A stretch of 64,000 nucleotides of DNA from contig JAQFVV010000184.1 of assembly GCA_028023455.1 (NCBI GenBank), positions 870,001 to 934,000 on the forward strand, in the 5' to 3' direction. The translations under genes and the position numbers were made by a program. The notes below the pieces were generated by a model that ran no database searches, was not told where the DNA came from, and saw only the letters and a program-made list of their open reading frames with translations. Positions 21,870 through 32,525 of the stretch are shown here, one piece after another. Every line of letters begins with the position of its first letter. The first letter of the stretch is position 1. The DNA is from Epiperipatus broadwayi. Its lineage: Eukaryota > Onychophora > Udeonychophora > Euonychophora > Peripatidae.

Positions 21870-23560
21870 TGATTGTACAGGTATTGCTATCAAATCAGAT
21901 GCTTTTTCATAATTTAAAAATCCAAAACATAATGGCAACTCATATTCCTTGGTCATTTCTATAGCTTCTCTCAATACTTAGATGTGATCCACTATACTAA
22001 AACCACCTTAAAATTCAGCTTGTTCTTTTGGCTGGTTAAAATCCAAAGTTTGCTGTAGATGAAAAGAGTGATCTTCTTTATCACCTTTTTTAAATGTTAA
22101 TATTAATACTGAATTCTTTCAATCATCTAGTACATCTTTATCATTTAAGCATTTGGTACATAACTTTATCAAAAAAAAATCTATTTATTCCCCTGCTCTT
22201 TTAAGTTATCAATTATAATTGCATGTCTCACTTCTTCATTAAAAATCATGGGCAATTCAGAAGCCATAGTAGTTGCAGGAGATACTTTTCCTTGTTCTTT
22301 ATTGCTATATAATTCTTGATAGAACTCTGCTACACATTTCGTAATATCATATCTCAATCATAATTGTTCCACCTTTTTTTCTTATTGCAGAAATAAGTTT
22401 CCTAACAATACCAGTTGTTATTTTATACTCTTGAGATTTATTCTCTTCTATAGTTTTCCTTGCTAGTTCACAATTATACTTTCTTATATCATTATCAACT
22501 CTTCTTCACATCACTTTACAAAATTTGAGATATTTAATTCTTCTTAATGCATCACTTTTATATTTTTTCATATTCCTTTTTTTATTCATAAATTGTCTTA
22601 ACTCAAGAAATTTTACTGGTAAATTATTGCTTTTCTGTACCAACTGTTTGTTGCAGTTTCTAAAAGTGTATCAGTTATCTTCTTATTGAATTTGTTCAAA
22701 TCTGAATCATGTTCAAAATCTGCTAATTTTAAAAAAATATTTGCAAGTTCTAATTTAAATTCATTAGAATGTTTCTGAAGGTTAGGAATATCAACAGTGA
22801 ATATTGTTTTTCTTAATATTTTTTGTTTCTTTAGTTTTGCATTAACATGTATCTTACATCTCACTAATCAATGATCACTTCTTATATTGAATTTATTAAT
22901 AACATTACAATCCTGAAATATATAATGCAATTCTGCTATAACTTCATTTGAATGTTTCCATGTCCATTTGCAATTAACATTTTTCTCAAAAAAAGAATTC
23001 ATAATATAAAGTTACTTTTTCAGCAAACTCCACAAATCTATATCCTCTCTCATTTCTATTGTCATAACCAAATTTACCTACAGCACTTTCATCTTTCAAT
23101 TATTTACCAATTCTAGTATTAAAATCTTCCATGACAAATTTAAAAATATTATTTGGTCTTATCTAAAGCTTTTTGTACATCTATATAAAAATCTTCTACT
23201 TCTTCATCACAATGAGAACTTATTGGGTCGTAAATCTGAAATTGTCTGCATATGATATCTGCTATTAAGTTGATTAACTAATCTTGCCATTCTGACTGAT
23301 AGACCATTAATCTCCATAATGTTGTTCTTCCACTTTTTATAATGAATCCTACTCCACTTATACTTCTAATGTTTGTTCATTTATAATATAGTACATGACC
23401 ATTTTCTAAATAAATTATTTCTTACATCGTTTCTTCTAACTTCACAAAGTCCAATAATGTACCATTTAATATTACTGTCTTCTTACAATTGTTGTAATCT
23501 TCTTTTACTTGAAGATCATCTGAGTTATAAATACCCAAATAAGAGGTGGTCCACAATCAG
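21870..23560 (-). pseudogene. endonuclease and linker of LINE copy 2
   Basis: Near 23440-23460 the minus strand reads KWYIIGLCEVRRNDV, matching the DIIGLxEVRR motif with the catalytic Glu of LINE AP-type endonucleases. Antisense equivalents of the RNERG and KWTWKHSN region lie near 22930-23070. At 22864-22613 an open frame of 83 codons (RCKIHVNAKLKKQKILRKTI onward, then LNKFNKKITDTLLETAT) aligns with the linker of copy 1 at about 1270-1330 and 1740-1885. Antisense RT N-terminal text follows toward 21900. Stops and frameshifts are common. Confidence 0.75.
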
Positions 23561-23975
23561 AAAATTCTTAGCACTCTCTACCTTCAGCCATCAATTGCTG
23601 CCTTAGCTGGTGACTTTAAAGCCTTCTGGGAATATGGGCCATGATTTATATTTGTCTGTCATAATTGTAAATATGTATTAGAAAAAATTCTTTCACATAC
23701 ACATTCATTCCATCTTCAAGAAAAATGATATTTCAGTCAAAAGCTATCAGCCAACTAAGAAGAAAGTTCATGATGTTGAAAACTAATAAAGTTGCCATGC
23801 TGGTTAATGCATGTTGGTGAGCAGCCCATTTATGTTCAAATATTATATGAATAATCACATCATAATAACAACTGCAATAGCAATAAGGTCTGGAATGAAT
23901 ATTAGAATTTTGCCCTGCTTGGTTCCTCTAAGGTCTCCAAGAGGAATCAAAGGATCTCCTTTCAGTTAATAGTTA
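23561..23975 (-). other. probable LINE copy 2 5' region
   Basis: The base composition is distinctly less A+T-rich than the surroundings and lies immediately upstream of the endonuclease start on minus, where the LINE 5' untranslated region is expected. Copy 1 is truncated before this point, so there is no internal comparison. Confidence 0.4.
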
Positions 23976-25709
23976 ATTTCTTTCTGCATCCAAATTGTTT
24001 ACAAAAAGTGAAGAAATATTTGATATGTATATACAAGTATTAATCTTCACATAATTAAATACAGATAAGTAAAAAATGTTTAACATTATTGCAAGTCTGT
24101 AGTAATTTTTAAATATTAAAGAGTTTAATTTACCCTTATGAAGTTGGAGGCAAAATATCCAGGTTTCAAGTTAATGCAAAGATGTCAAGGAAAACTATTT
24201 AATTTTGATTTTGTTTATTAAAAAAAAAGTGAGATTGTAATGCACTAAGGAATGATTAAAAGTGAAGTAACACTAAATGAGTTTATGTTAAGAAAATCGT
24301 AATTCTTAAAATAAGGGAGGTGTTAAGAGGATCTTTTAAATACCGAACATTTTAATAGATAATATGTCACATTCTACTAGATAAGTGTTTCCAGAAGTTT
24401 AATTTAAAATACTTTTCGGACTATTATTAAAACTGAGACTAAATAAATGCTAATAAAATAAAAACGAGTTATTGTTGATAAAAATATTAAACAATAGTAA
24501 TAACAATATTTTGTTATTTACCTGACATGAAAACGATATAACATACATTCAGAAATTATTTAATAAGAAATAATGTATCGAGTTCAACACCATGGCAACA
24601 TATTAAAGCAGTAGTAAAGTCTCTCAAATTTGAAGCGCTCATGACGACTAATTCTAAGCAAACTCAAAGTAAATAGAAGCTAATAAAACATTCTTTACAA
24701 AGGAAGACATATTTGGCATTATTCTGACTAATGCAGAACAACTGGTTTACTTTGACTATATAATAGGCAATGTTCTGAGATATCCTATTACTCTCAAAAT
24801 GACATAAACAGAAGTAGATAATTCACCATACAGCTCCCTGATGAATTAAAGTAGAGAGTGTGCATTAAGCTTAAAAAATAATGCCTATTTAATATCAATA
24901 ATTAAACTTTGTGTTCATGGTTTTTGTACTTTACTATTAAAATTATCGTTTTTATAAAAGTAAATTAATAAACTGTATTTTATTTTTACAAAATAATTAT
25001 TATAGTAATATTGGAAATGACAATATTAATAAAGGCTATAGTAATTTCATAAACTGCGTTAACTTTAATAATAATACTATATAATACAACAGCAATTTCA
25101 GTTTTTTTTTAAATAAATATATTTTAACTCAATGATAATGCAATAGATGGCAGCACACTCTAATATGTGACTGTTTTTAGTATTGTGTTATACAAAAAAT
25201 GTTATTGTTTATTATTAATTTTTAAAAATACTGTCACAATACAAAGATAATACATAGAATTAGCATAAAATTAACCAATTAATAAATAATAATTTAGAAA
25301 TCAAAATTTCAAAACATTCGATTTATTTGAACTTCTTTTGCTTTCATTAAAAACAAATTTATGCAGCGTTTGAAATTTGATTACAAAATATAACTACCAC
25401 TATTACAAAATGAAAATCCTCTTATGTGTAACAGAAAATTGATTTTTCATATATATTAGTGATGTGACCAGCATATCTGATTTCAACCTTTTAGATGGTA
25501 TTTACAAAAAAGTCAAAAATTACTAAATATTGAAGATATAAACGAATCAGATTAAGCAATTAGAGAAATTTATCTATCTGACTTCCCGTAATAACTTGGG
25601 TATGAATCACAGATAAAAAGTTGATTTTTTTTTCTTCAGGTTAGAATCAAGCTTTTTTTTTTCTTTTAGCAATTGCTTAATATCAAATCCTAATAACACC
25701 TAATATTAG
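23976..25709. other. A+T-rich region, nothing recognised
   Basis: No frame over 60 codons with a recognisable motif and no repeat matched elsewhere. Confidence 0.5.
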
Positions 25710-25821
25710 AACAATAATAAAAACTCTCCATACAGTAGTGCCACTCAGTACAAAACAGAGTAATCAGTGGATACCAGAAGGCCTGTGCATAAAACCCTAT
25801 CTAATGCCTACTCATCCAATA

Positions 25822-25863
25822 TCCACAGACTAGTTTCTAGCTTTTAGCTTTCATCAGTCAGGA
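25822..25863 (-). ncRNA. hammerhead ribozyme candidate, Fb1 family, weak stem I
   Basis: On minus: CTGATGA, stem II AGC-TAAAA-GCT, GAAA, stem III C-UA-G with A-U, cleavage triplet GUC. All core residues are intact. Stem I TCCTGA/TGTGGA has two internal mismatches. Cleavage would be slow or absent unless stem I is helped by neighbouring sequence. Confidence 0.5.
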
Positions 25864-26274
25864 GCCTTGGATCTGAGAGCACTGCACCTAGATCTTAGGA
25901 TCTAATAGACCCTCCAGCAGCCACCTTTTATCTCTATTTAACTACAAAACTATGAGAATAAAAATTGAAAACAATAATATTTTCAATCCAAGCTCATTAG
26001 CTTATATAATCATATAAGTCTGAACTCAGTTCAATACCCATACATTTTGGTATCTTTGGTTCTTTAATAACCATAGCCACCACTATCCTATTAGATAGGA
26101 TTGGTATTAAACCACTAAACAACACATTATCACCATTTTTATACTTGCTTATAACTGTTATTAAAAAAGGCAAAACTTTCCATACAGTAGTGCCACTCAC
26201 TGCAAGCCAGAGTAATCAATGGATGCCAGAAGGCTTGTGCATAAAATCCCTATCTAGGGTCTACTCATCCAAAA

Positions 26275-26316
26275 TCCCCAGACTAGTTTCTAGCTTGTGG
26301 CTTTTATCAGTGAGGA
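26275..26316 (-). ncRNA. inactivated hammerhead motif, Fb1 family
   Basis: Stem I TCCTCA/TGGGGA and GUC are perfect and GAAA is intact, but the core reads CTGATAA: the invariant G8 is changed to A. This should abolish cleavage. Confidence 0.55.
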
Positions 26317-26547
26317 GCCTTGGATCTGAGAACACTGCACTTAGATGTTAGGATCTAATGTAATCCTCCTGGGTACTGAATTGAGTTCAGACCTATATGA
26401 CTATATAAGCTATTGAGCCTGGATTGAAAATATTATTGTTTTCAAATTTTATTCTCATAGTTTTGTAGTTAAATAGAGATAAAAAGTGGCTGCTGGAAGA
26501 TTACATTAGATCCTAAGATCTAGGTGCAGTGCTCTCAGATTCAAGGC

Positions 26548-26589
26548 TCCTCACTGATGAAAGCCACAAGCCAGAAACTAGTCTGGGGA
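26548..26589 (+). ncRNA. hammerhead ribozyme candidate, Fb1 family, intact core
   Basis: TCCTCA (stem I), CTGATGA (26554-26560), a weak stem II (AGCCACAAGCC, two G-C pairs), GAAA (26574-26577), C-UA-G minimal stem III, U16.1 and C17 (26582-26583), then TGGGGA completing a six-pair stem I (one G-U). Predicted cleavage is after 26583. Stem II is weaker than the AAGC/GCTT form seen at 15.9 kb. This fits a type I hammerhead with very short stem III, known from PLEs and retrozymes. Confidence 0.65.
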
Positions 26590-26700
26590 TATTGGATGAC
26601 AAGGCCCTAGATAGGGATTTTATGCACAAGCCTTCCAGCATCCACTGATTACTCTGGCTTGCACTGAGTGGAGAGCTTTGCCTGTTTTTAAAACAATAAT

Positions 26701-27424
26701 GAAAAACACTAGCAAGCATAATACATAATGCCTTTTTCAGTTTCTCCATGAAAAACCTTTAATGTGCTTACTTGTATTAAATACATGTTCAATTTAAACA
26801 AAATCTTAACCAAATATTAGCTTAAAATGCATTATGTGTAAACTATATCTAAGTAATGCCTTTTTTTTTTGTTTCTCCATGAGAAATTTTTAGCCAGCTT
26901 ACTTGGATCAAATGTGTGTTCAATTTAAACATATATCAGCTGAAAATACAGTCTCTTACCTCACATATACTGATGACATATGTAAATTACATCTGTAACA
27001 TAAGGGTAAAGCTTTTTATATAATAATTAATTCAATTAACTTGTTGATTATTCTGTTTCTTTAATGTATATTATTAAATAGCAATAAAATATTCAAAATT
27101 ACATTAAATGTTATTATATACTTAAAAAATAATGGTATCAAAGATTATTAAACTTTATGATATATAAAATTTTGTGTTTACACATGTCAAATAATGGTGA
27201 ATTACCACCAATACTAATAAGTGTTATTACTTGGTATAAATACTATAATCTCTTGCTAAAATTAAATCTGCTTTTGGTCAAAAAGATAATGTAAGTATTA
27301 GTAAACAAATTATATTATTCACTCAGTCATCATTTCTGCATTTTCATACTTAAAAAAAATATAATTTTATAAATTATGATTAATAAATAATCGCTTTGTA
27401 TCTATATTTGTAATGAGTAAGATA
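26701..27424. other. A+T-rich stretch
   Basis: Two diverged direct copies of TAATGCCTTTTTCAGTTTCTCC-type sequence occur near 26726 and 26854. Nothing else is recognised. Confidence 0.4.
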
Positions 27425-27573
27425 TATGCGGTATATATTTCACACAAATAAAATAATAACTGCGTAAAGCAAGCGAATAAATGAAGTGCAATAAATAAAT
27501 AAATAATTCGCTATTTGAATTTATTCGCTTGTACGCATTTATTATTTTATTTGTGTGAAATATATACCGCATT
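27425..27573. mobile_element. MITE-like foldback, about 55-bp near-perfect arms
   Basis: Arms ATGCGGTATATATTTCACAC onward (27425-27482) and the inverse ending GTGTGAAATATATACCGCAT (27519-27572) pair almost completely around a loop of about 36 bases that contains (AAAT)n. No HHR core and no coding capacity. No relative elsewhere in the window. Confidence 0.75.
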
Positions 27574-28069
27574 TATGAATTATGATAAAAGAAAAAATAG
27601 ACCTGTTAGAAGACTGTAGTTTCATTGGTATGAAAACAAGAATTGGATGTGAAGTTGCTAATGGGGAAAAAAAATCTATACATAAAATAAACTATCACAC
27701 AACATTCTCTGCTTACTTTTAACATTTGCATTAGAAGCAATAATTATTTTTATTTACTTTACTCCAATGTCACTTATTGTAAGATTGAATAATTATTAAT
27801 ATCTAATGGTTTCAAATGCATCACATGGTTTCAGATTATTAGCTTAGATAATGTAAAAGAAGCAAAAGTGGATGTTAAATGTTTGATTCTAAATGATACC
27901 TGTATTTAAGGTTGTCTTTCATCACTGAGATTCACTGACTTTGTACCTCATTTCATCTTTACTATTATACTAGTCAATCTAATAAACTTAAATTTAAAAA
28001 TAAAAATTTTAAATTCCAAAGTAAGTAAATAAAGTAAGTTAACTACATACATGCATATATGCATCTGAA

Positions 28070-28170
28070 GTAAGAAATCCTATGCTTACTTGTAACCTAA
28101 TTTCAAGATTCACCTAGCACAAACTGAAACTATAGATAGATGTCCTAACCACTAACTATTATAAGCCCTT
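28070..28170 (-). repeat. tRNA-derived SINE-like remnant
   Basis: Shares CACCTAGCACAAACT-type sequence and flanking A/B-box-like text with the repeat at 185-330. The minus strand shows TAGTGGTTAGGACATC as an A-box-like segment. Confidence 0.3.
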
Positions 28171-28934
28171 CAAACATAAAGTAGTAATTTTTATGAGAAA
28201 TCATTTTCACAATATCATATTACATCTTACTTCAAATGAATATTAATTAAAAGATGAAAAATATAAACTGTATAAAATCAAGAACTACACATTTATTAAT
28301 CAATGATTTACTCTATATATTTATCTTTATTCATACTCATACTCTTTTTTTAACTTTAAAAAATATATCAAAAATAATTTTTGTAATATAATACCACTTC
28401 AAAAAGAATCGTTAATGTAATTCAATTACAGAAATTAAATAATCATAAAATTTATCAAAAACGTAATTAATCTTCGTTTTGTTTGTTTTTTTATTTTTAC
28501 AATGCAGTTGCATTAATTAATTGTTTTAATCATTTATTTTAATATTTTGAATAATATTTGAAAAAACGTCATTCATTTTCGTTATACATATTTTATTTAA
28601 ATTAAATTAATTGTGACAGATATCGTTCTGTTATTCAATTCTTTAATTAAATGTAGCTAAGTTTTCGTTGCACATCCAGATGTCACAGAAATGATGTATA
28701 AAAGTAATCAGATATCCCCCCTTCCCACATCAGTAGTGGGGACCATTTAACATTTCAATCTTTTTTTTTAAAATAATCTATCGGCATTCATCTGGTCGGA
28801 TTACATTATCCTTCCGCTAAAAATTGCTAGATACCCATTTATTAACTATTACTAACTGGCTAGCTAGATTGCTACAAACCATATACTAAAAAAAAAATTG
28901 TAAACCTTTTAAAACATGAAATCATTTTAAAAGT

Positions 28935-29037
28935 TTACTTGGCCTAGACTTGACTCCAGATTGTAGTCATAGTGGATATATGCATTACCATTACACTAAC
29001 AAATTTTTCATTAAGTGTGGTCACTAGCCAAGTAAAT
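28935..29037 (-). repeat. tRNA-like remnant with short inverted ends
   Basis: On minus, GTTAGTGTAATGG (A-box-like) is followed by GGAGTCAAGTC (B-box-like). The whole is bracketed by TTTACTTGGCCTAG and CTAGCCAAGTAAA inverted ends. SINE origin is suggested but not proved. Confidence 0.3.
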
Positions 29038-29139
29038 AAAAGCAAAAAAGCAAGATTAGAAATAAATACTAAAAGAATGTAAGTAGTATTCAGATACATT
29101 TTTAAAAAAAGAAAAGAAGAATTGAAAATAATGAAGTGG

Positions 29140-29690
29140 AGAGATATGCAAATATTGTGACGGATTATTGATTCACATAAATAAAATTAATCTTACAATT
29201 AAATTTGGATGAAGTGCTTTTGGTAAAAATAGTTTACTATTAAAAGAAAAATGTCTATGTGTTTTGAAAAGTGAGATTTATTAAAATCATGTTTCATTAA
29301 AGACTTGGATGCTGGATAGAAGAGCAATGCAACAATTTTTATCCTGCAAAGTATAAAAATATGTATGTTGTGAGTAACAAAAATAGTTCATCAGTAAAAT
29401 ACATGAATAAGAGACAAATAATTAGGACATAAGAGGCTGAAATGTAGTTGAAGTGAGTCATGTGCCAGAAGAAATTATAATAGATATGCAATTGAAGTCT
29501 TAAATCAGATTTTAAAAGATTATAAAGAACCAAAAAGGAAATTATACATATAATTGTTGAATGACTTTCTCAAGTTTTCTGGAATAATTTGGAGAAACAA
29601 GGAGCAACAAACAGATTGGAAAACTGAATGAAGACATTTTCATTCTGCAATGGATTAATAATATTTGAAATGATGAAATGATTAATAATA
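29140..29690 (+). pseudogene. diverged 3' end of the RTE-like LINE
   Basis: Aligns by eye with copy 1 from about 3216 to 3690: TGCTTTTGGTAAAAATAG, then a region encoding a decayed form of LxxKTWMLDRRAMQQ, and near 29640 CATTCTGCAATGGATTAATA, matching the terminal CCTGCAATGGATTGATAATG of copy 1. The open frame on minus at 29339-29533 is a shadow. Confidence 0.6.
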
Positions 29691-30540
29691 CTTCATCATT
29701 ACTTATCACTCCCTTAATACAATCTATTCTTCACATGCAGAAACAGAATATAAAATATAGTGCTATTAAGAAATAATATAATTTTTCCCATTTTTTGTAA
29801 AGTTCTATCAAGAATAATTACAATTCTAAAAAATAGTATTAATAATACTTGCAAATTTCTACCAACTCATAAATATTGTTTTTTATTAATCTATAAAATA
29901 CTTCTAGTATGAAATCATGTATCTAATGCTCCTATGATATCAATGTTAAAATATAGTGCTTTAATCACCTAAAGATTTGTACTCAATCTACTCTATGGTC
30001 AGTTAAATAAATTTAAATTTGCATAATATTAGTTATTACAGAACATAACTAAACCTTAAATAAAGATATTTTAAAAGCAAAACTTTTTATAAAGTTAATA
30101 TCTTCATATTGGTTTATGAGTTAATTATATCTCTATCTTGGTTTATGGGTTAATTATAATCTCATTAAAGCCTTTTGCAATTTGTGATGTCATTATCCTA
30201 AATCAGAAAAGGCCAATGGGATAGAAGATCACTCAATCAATAGTATTCTGTCTAAGAGACAGCTCCAGAGAGTAGACACTATATCAATTCATTCATTCTT
30301 CCATTCTATTCTCTTCCTTGCCTATTTCTTCAATTCCACATAGTTTTCCCATTTCTATTATGGATAGAAAAGTCTTGAGGGTTATTTGAGGAAATTCTCA
30401 GCTATTGTGAAAATTTTATAACTATACTCCAATATATAAACTATAAGTTGTGAATATGGAAAGCTAATAAAACAACCACTATGCAAAATATTTTTTCTTA
30501 AGTAATTATTCCACAATAGAGAAAGAAAATTGTTAATTAT
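29691..30540. other. A+T-rich stretch, nothing recognised
   Basis: A short direct duplication around 30110-30160 (TATCTTGGTTTATGGGTTAATTAT-type text, diverged) is the only structure seen. The minus frame at 30382-30570 is not recognisable. Confidence 0.4.
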
Positions 30541-30544
30541 TTTC

Positions 30545-30686
30545 AAAGTAAACAGAGCAAAACTCTCCATACAGTATTGCCACCTGTGCTAAACAGAGTA
30601 ATCAATGGATGCCAGAAAGCTTGTGCATAAAATCCCTATCTAATGCCTACTCATCCAATATCATGTGATGCTTAATATTTTCAAAG
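30545..30686 (+). mobile_element. SINE-like insertion with 14-bp target duplication
   Basis: TATTTTCAAAGTAA occurs at about 30540-30553 and 30674-30687, bracketing an insertion. The insertion begins ACAGAGCAAAACTCTCC, continues with the Fb1 unit text (ATCAATGGATGCCAGAAAGC, CTACTCATCCAATATC) and ends ATCATGTGATGCT. The Fb1 hammerhead part is absent. The tail and head match the short insertions at 6.7 and 38.6 kb. Confidence 0.65.
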
Positions 30687-31149
30687 TAATTGTTAAGCAA
30701 GACTTCGAATTATTAACCATCTAATATTCATTGATTAATTAAACTTACAATAGACAGCTCTTTGGTAGAATAAATAAAATGAGTTACTGCTCCTAATCCA
30801 GACTTTTGAAAATAAAATGAGAAAATCATGTGATGCTTTGTGTTTTTCTGAAGGTTTGTGACGATGATATTTTAATTGTATTTTTATATTGGACTATTTT
30901 CATCTTTTAATTAGAAAATTTTAATTTTATTTAAATATTCCAAATACATTCAACTGTTAGTAATGGAACATAGGTTAGTATATGCACAACATTTTGAGAG
31001 ATATTATTCTTACCTCTTCTTCAGGCATTGCTGGTTTGACCAGTGACAGCACTAGCATAAGAATCCAACCTGGACCCATAGATTCTTGAATTTTAAGGTA
31101 ATACTCTAACCAATTGGGTTATCCTGACAAAGGTGACAGTCAGTAGAAA

Positions 31150-31355
31150 ATTCATGTACTTATCTGTGACATTCCTCCTGATTTCTCCACTTTTTCTTAA
31201 GAGCAAAGTTGATTAATGGTTTCTGTATATTATATATAGTCACACTAGGTTGACTTATGGTGTTTTTTACCATTGCCATATGAGCAACCTCTTTAATTTT
31301 TTTCTTTGTATCTCTTCTTACCTATCAAACATTTTTGTATTTTCCCAATTGAACA
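31150..31355 (-). pseudogene. PLE-B GIY-YIG C-terminal tail, left copy
   Basis: The minus strand carries a decayed form of the right copy: text equivalent to WENTKILDRE, then ISQxSMxVYxIWKPLIN before a stop. It is short and truncated at the palindrome centre. Confidence 0.6.
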
Positions 31356-31367
31356 TACATTTATTGG

Positions 31368-31610
31368 AACATGTGTCTAGGGTAGCAAACCATGTATCTA
31401 CCAATGGACATATGCTCAATTGGGAAAATACAAAAATATTGGATAGAGAAGAAAAGGTGCAAAGAAGAAAATTTTCAAGAAGCTTCTCACATGACAATGG
31501 TAAATAATCCTATAAGTCAATCTAGTATGACTGTATATGATGTATGGAAACCATTAATCAACTTTGTTTTTAGGAAAAAGTGGAAAAATCAGGAGGAATC
31601 TCATAAATAA
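31368..31610 (+). pseudogene. PLE-B GIY-YIG C-terminal tail, right copy
   Basis: The plus frames read ANHVSTNGHMLNWENTKILD followed by REEKVQRRKFSRSF, then after a frameshift NNPISQSSMTVYDVWKPLIN. HxxxxGHxxNWExxKILDRE and the NxISQxSMxxxxxWKPLIN end are characteristic of the region after the GIY-YIG core in Penelope proteins. The catalytic core itself is not included because the palindrome centre falls just upstream. Confidence 0.75.
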
Positions 31611-31639
31611 GTAGGTAAAATTTCTACTGACTAGTGCCT

Positions 31640-31735
31640 TTGTCAGGATGGCCCAGTTGATTAGAGCATTACCTTAAAATGCAATATTCAAGAATCTAAG
31701 TATCTAATGGTCCAGGTTAGATTCCCATGCTAATA
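31640..31735 (+). promoter_or_regulatory. tRNA-like segment (A and B boxes) in PLE-B 3' region
   Basis: TGGCCCAGTTGATTAGAGC is a near-perfect A box context, and GGTTAGATTCC (about 31717) matches the B box at 10 of 11 positions. The mirror copy lies at about 31060-31130 on minus. Weaker versions occur at the same place in the copies at 36.3, 38.4 and 41.1 kb, so it seems integral to the PLE 3' region and not a separate SINE insertion. Confidence 0.6.
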
Positions 31736-32525
31736 CTATTACTGGTTAGGCCATCAACACCTGAAGAAGAGGTGAGAATAATACCTCTCAAAACATTGTG
31801 CATATACTAACCTATATGCTATTACTAACAGGTGAATGTGTTTGTAATATTTAAATAAAGTTAATGTTTTGTGTGGCATGGAACTGAACTGCCATTCAAA
31901 AAAATGCTAATATTAATCATTCCTAATTATTTCGTCAAACGTTTTTATTTATAATAATATAATAATCACCGAATTAGGTCATTTATAAGTTCAATTTTGC
32001 ATTTTAACTTCTGAAGAGAGAGAAAAAAAATATGATTATGGCACTTTAATACTGAAGAATCTTTCAATAGAAAAATCATTCATCAAATTCTTATTATGTA
32101 TTTACTTATTTGTTCTTCAATCATCTGTAAAGGCATCAAAGACCCTAATATTATTTAAAATTTAATGCAACTAATAAAAGAAGCTTTGTTATTAAAATGT
32201 AGGTTGTGCAATTTATTATTTCATGTTTCAATAACTAACTGTTTACATTAATTAACTATGTTAATTTCAACTATATCATAAATTTTAATGAGTTATTTCA
32301 TCATTAAAGTTCATGTAAATATTTTATTCATATAAATGATATAGAAAGCTTTTTGATATTATGATGCAGTTCTAAATATCAAAATGATATATTAGTAGTC
32401 GATGCTATCTCTTGGATTACACTCAGTCATAATATTAGTTCTGCCTTCATGCAGAGAACCCAACTATATAGATAATTGCTTTCATTTTTTTATTGAAAAA
32501 CAATATATTAGTGATCTATATATGT

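Larger units (their letters stand above)
18240..23975 (-). mobile_element. RTE-like LINE copy 2, antisense, with two nested insertions
   Basis: LINE sequence of the same family as 1030-3700 runs on the minus strand. The 5' region with unusually G+C-rich sequence is at 23560-23975, endonuclease at about 22870-23560, linker at 21870-22870, RT at about 20999-21238 and 18600-18925, and the 3' end at 18240-18600. It is split by a PLE (18924-20999) and by an inverted-repeat element (21238-21868). Joining the pieces on either side of the PLE restores LINE order, confirming a nested insertion. All frames are broken. Confidence 0.8.
25710..26700. mobile_element. composite Fb1 palindrome with possible 9-bp target duplication
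   Basis: The left arm (25719-26033) and right arm (26372-26691) are inverted copies of a unit of about 310 bp. A further direct partial copy (26169-26365) sits inside. Outer ends are AAACTCTCCATACAGTAGTG and its counterpart GAGAGCTTTGCC. AACAATAAT at 25710-25718 and 26692-26700 may be the target duplication, though it is low-complexity. Each of the three copies holds a hammerhead motif. Open frames on both strands here (25997-26200, 26145-26351, 26513-26749) are translations of the repeat and not genes. Confidence 0.75.
30830..31868. mobile_element. PLE-B palindromic copy (two 3' ends back to back)
   Basis: The left half (about 30935-31365) is the minus-strand 3' part of a PLE and the right half (about 31392-31868) the same part on plus, so the element is a large palindrome around about 31380. 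Each half has the GIY-YIG C-terminal coding tail, a tRNA-like segment, a CTGAAGA stem-loop, and a tail ending near AATAAAGTT. The segment 30830-30935 (TTTTTCTGAAGGTTTGTGACG onward) recurs beside other PLE-B copies at 36.7 and 38.75 kb. Confidence 0.75.

Noticed and set aside
26513-26749. Similar proteins encoded at 26145-26351 and 26513-26749
   Set aside because: They are translations of inverted copies of the Fb1 repeat and not members of a gene family.
31760-31790. PLE-B CTGAAGA...CAAAAC hairpin annotated as an active hammerhead
   Set aside because: G12 reads C in these copies and the position after GU is G, so it would not cleave; kept only as a possible decayed relative.
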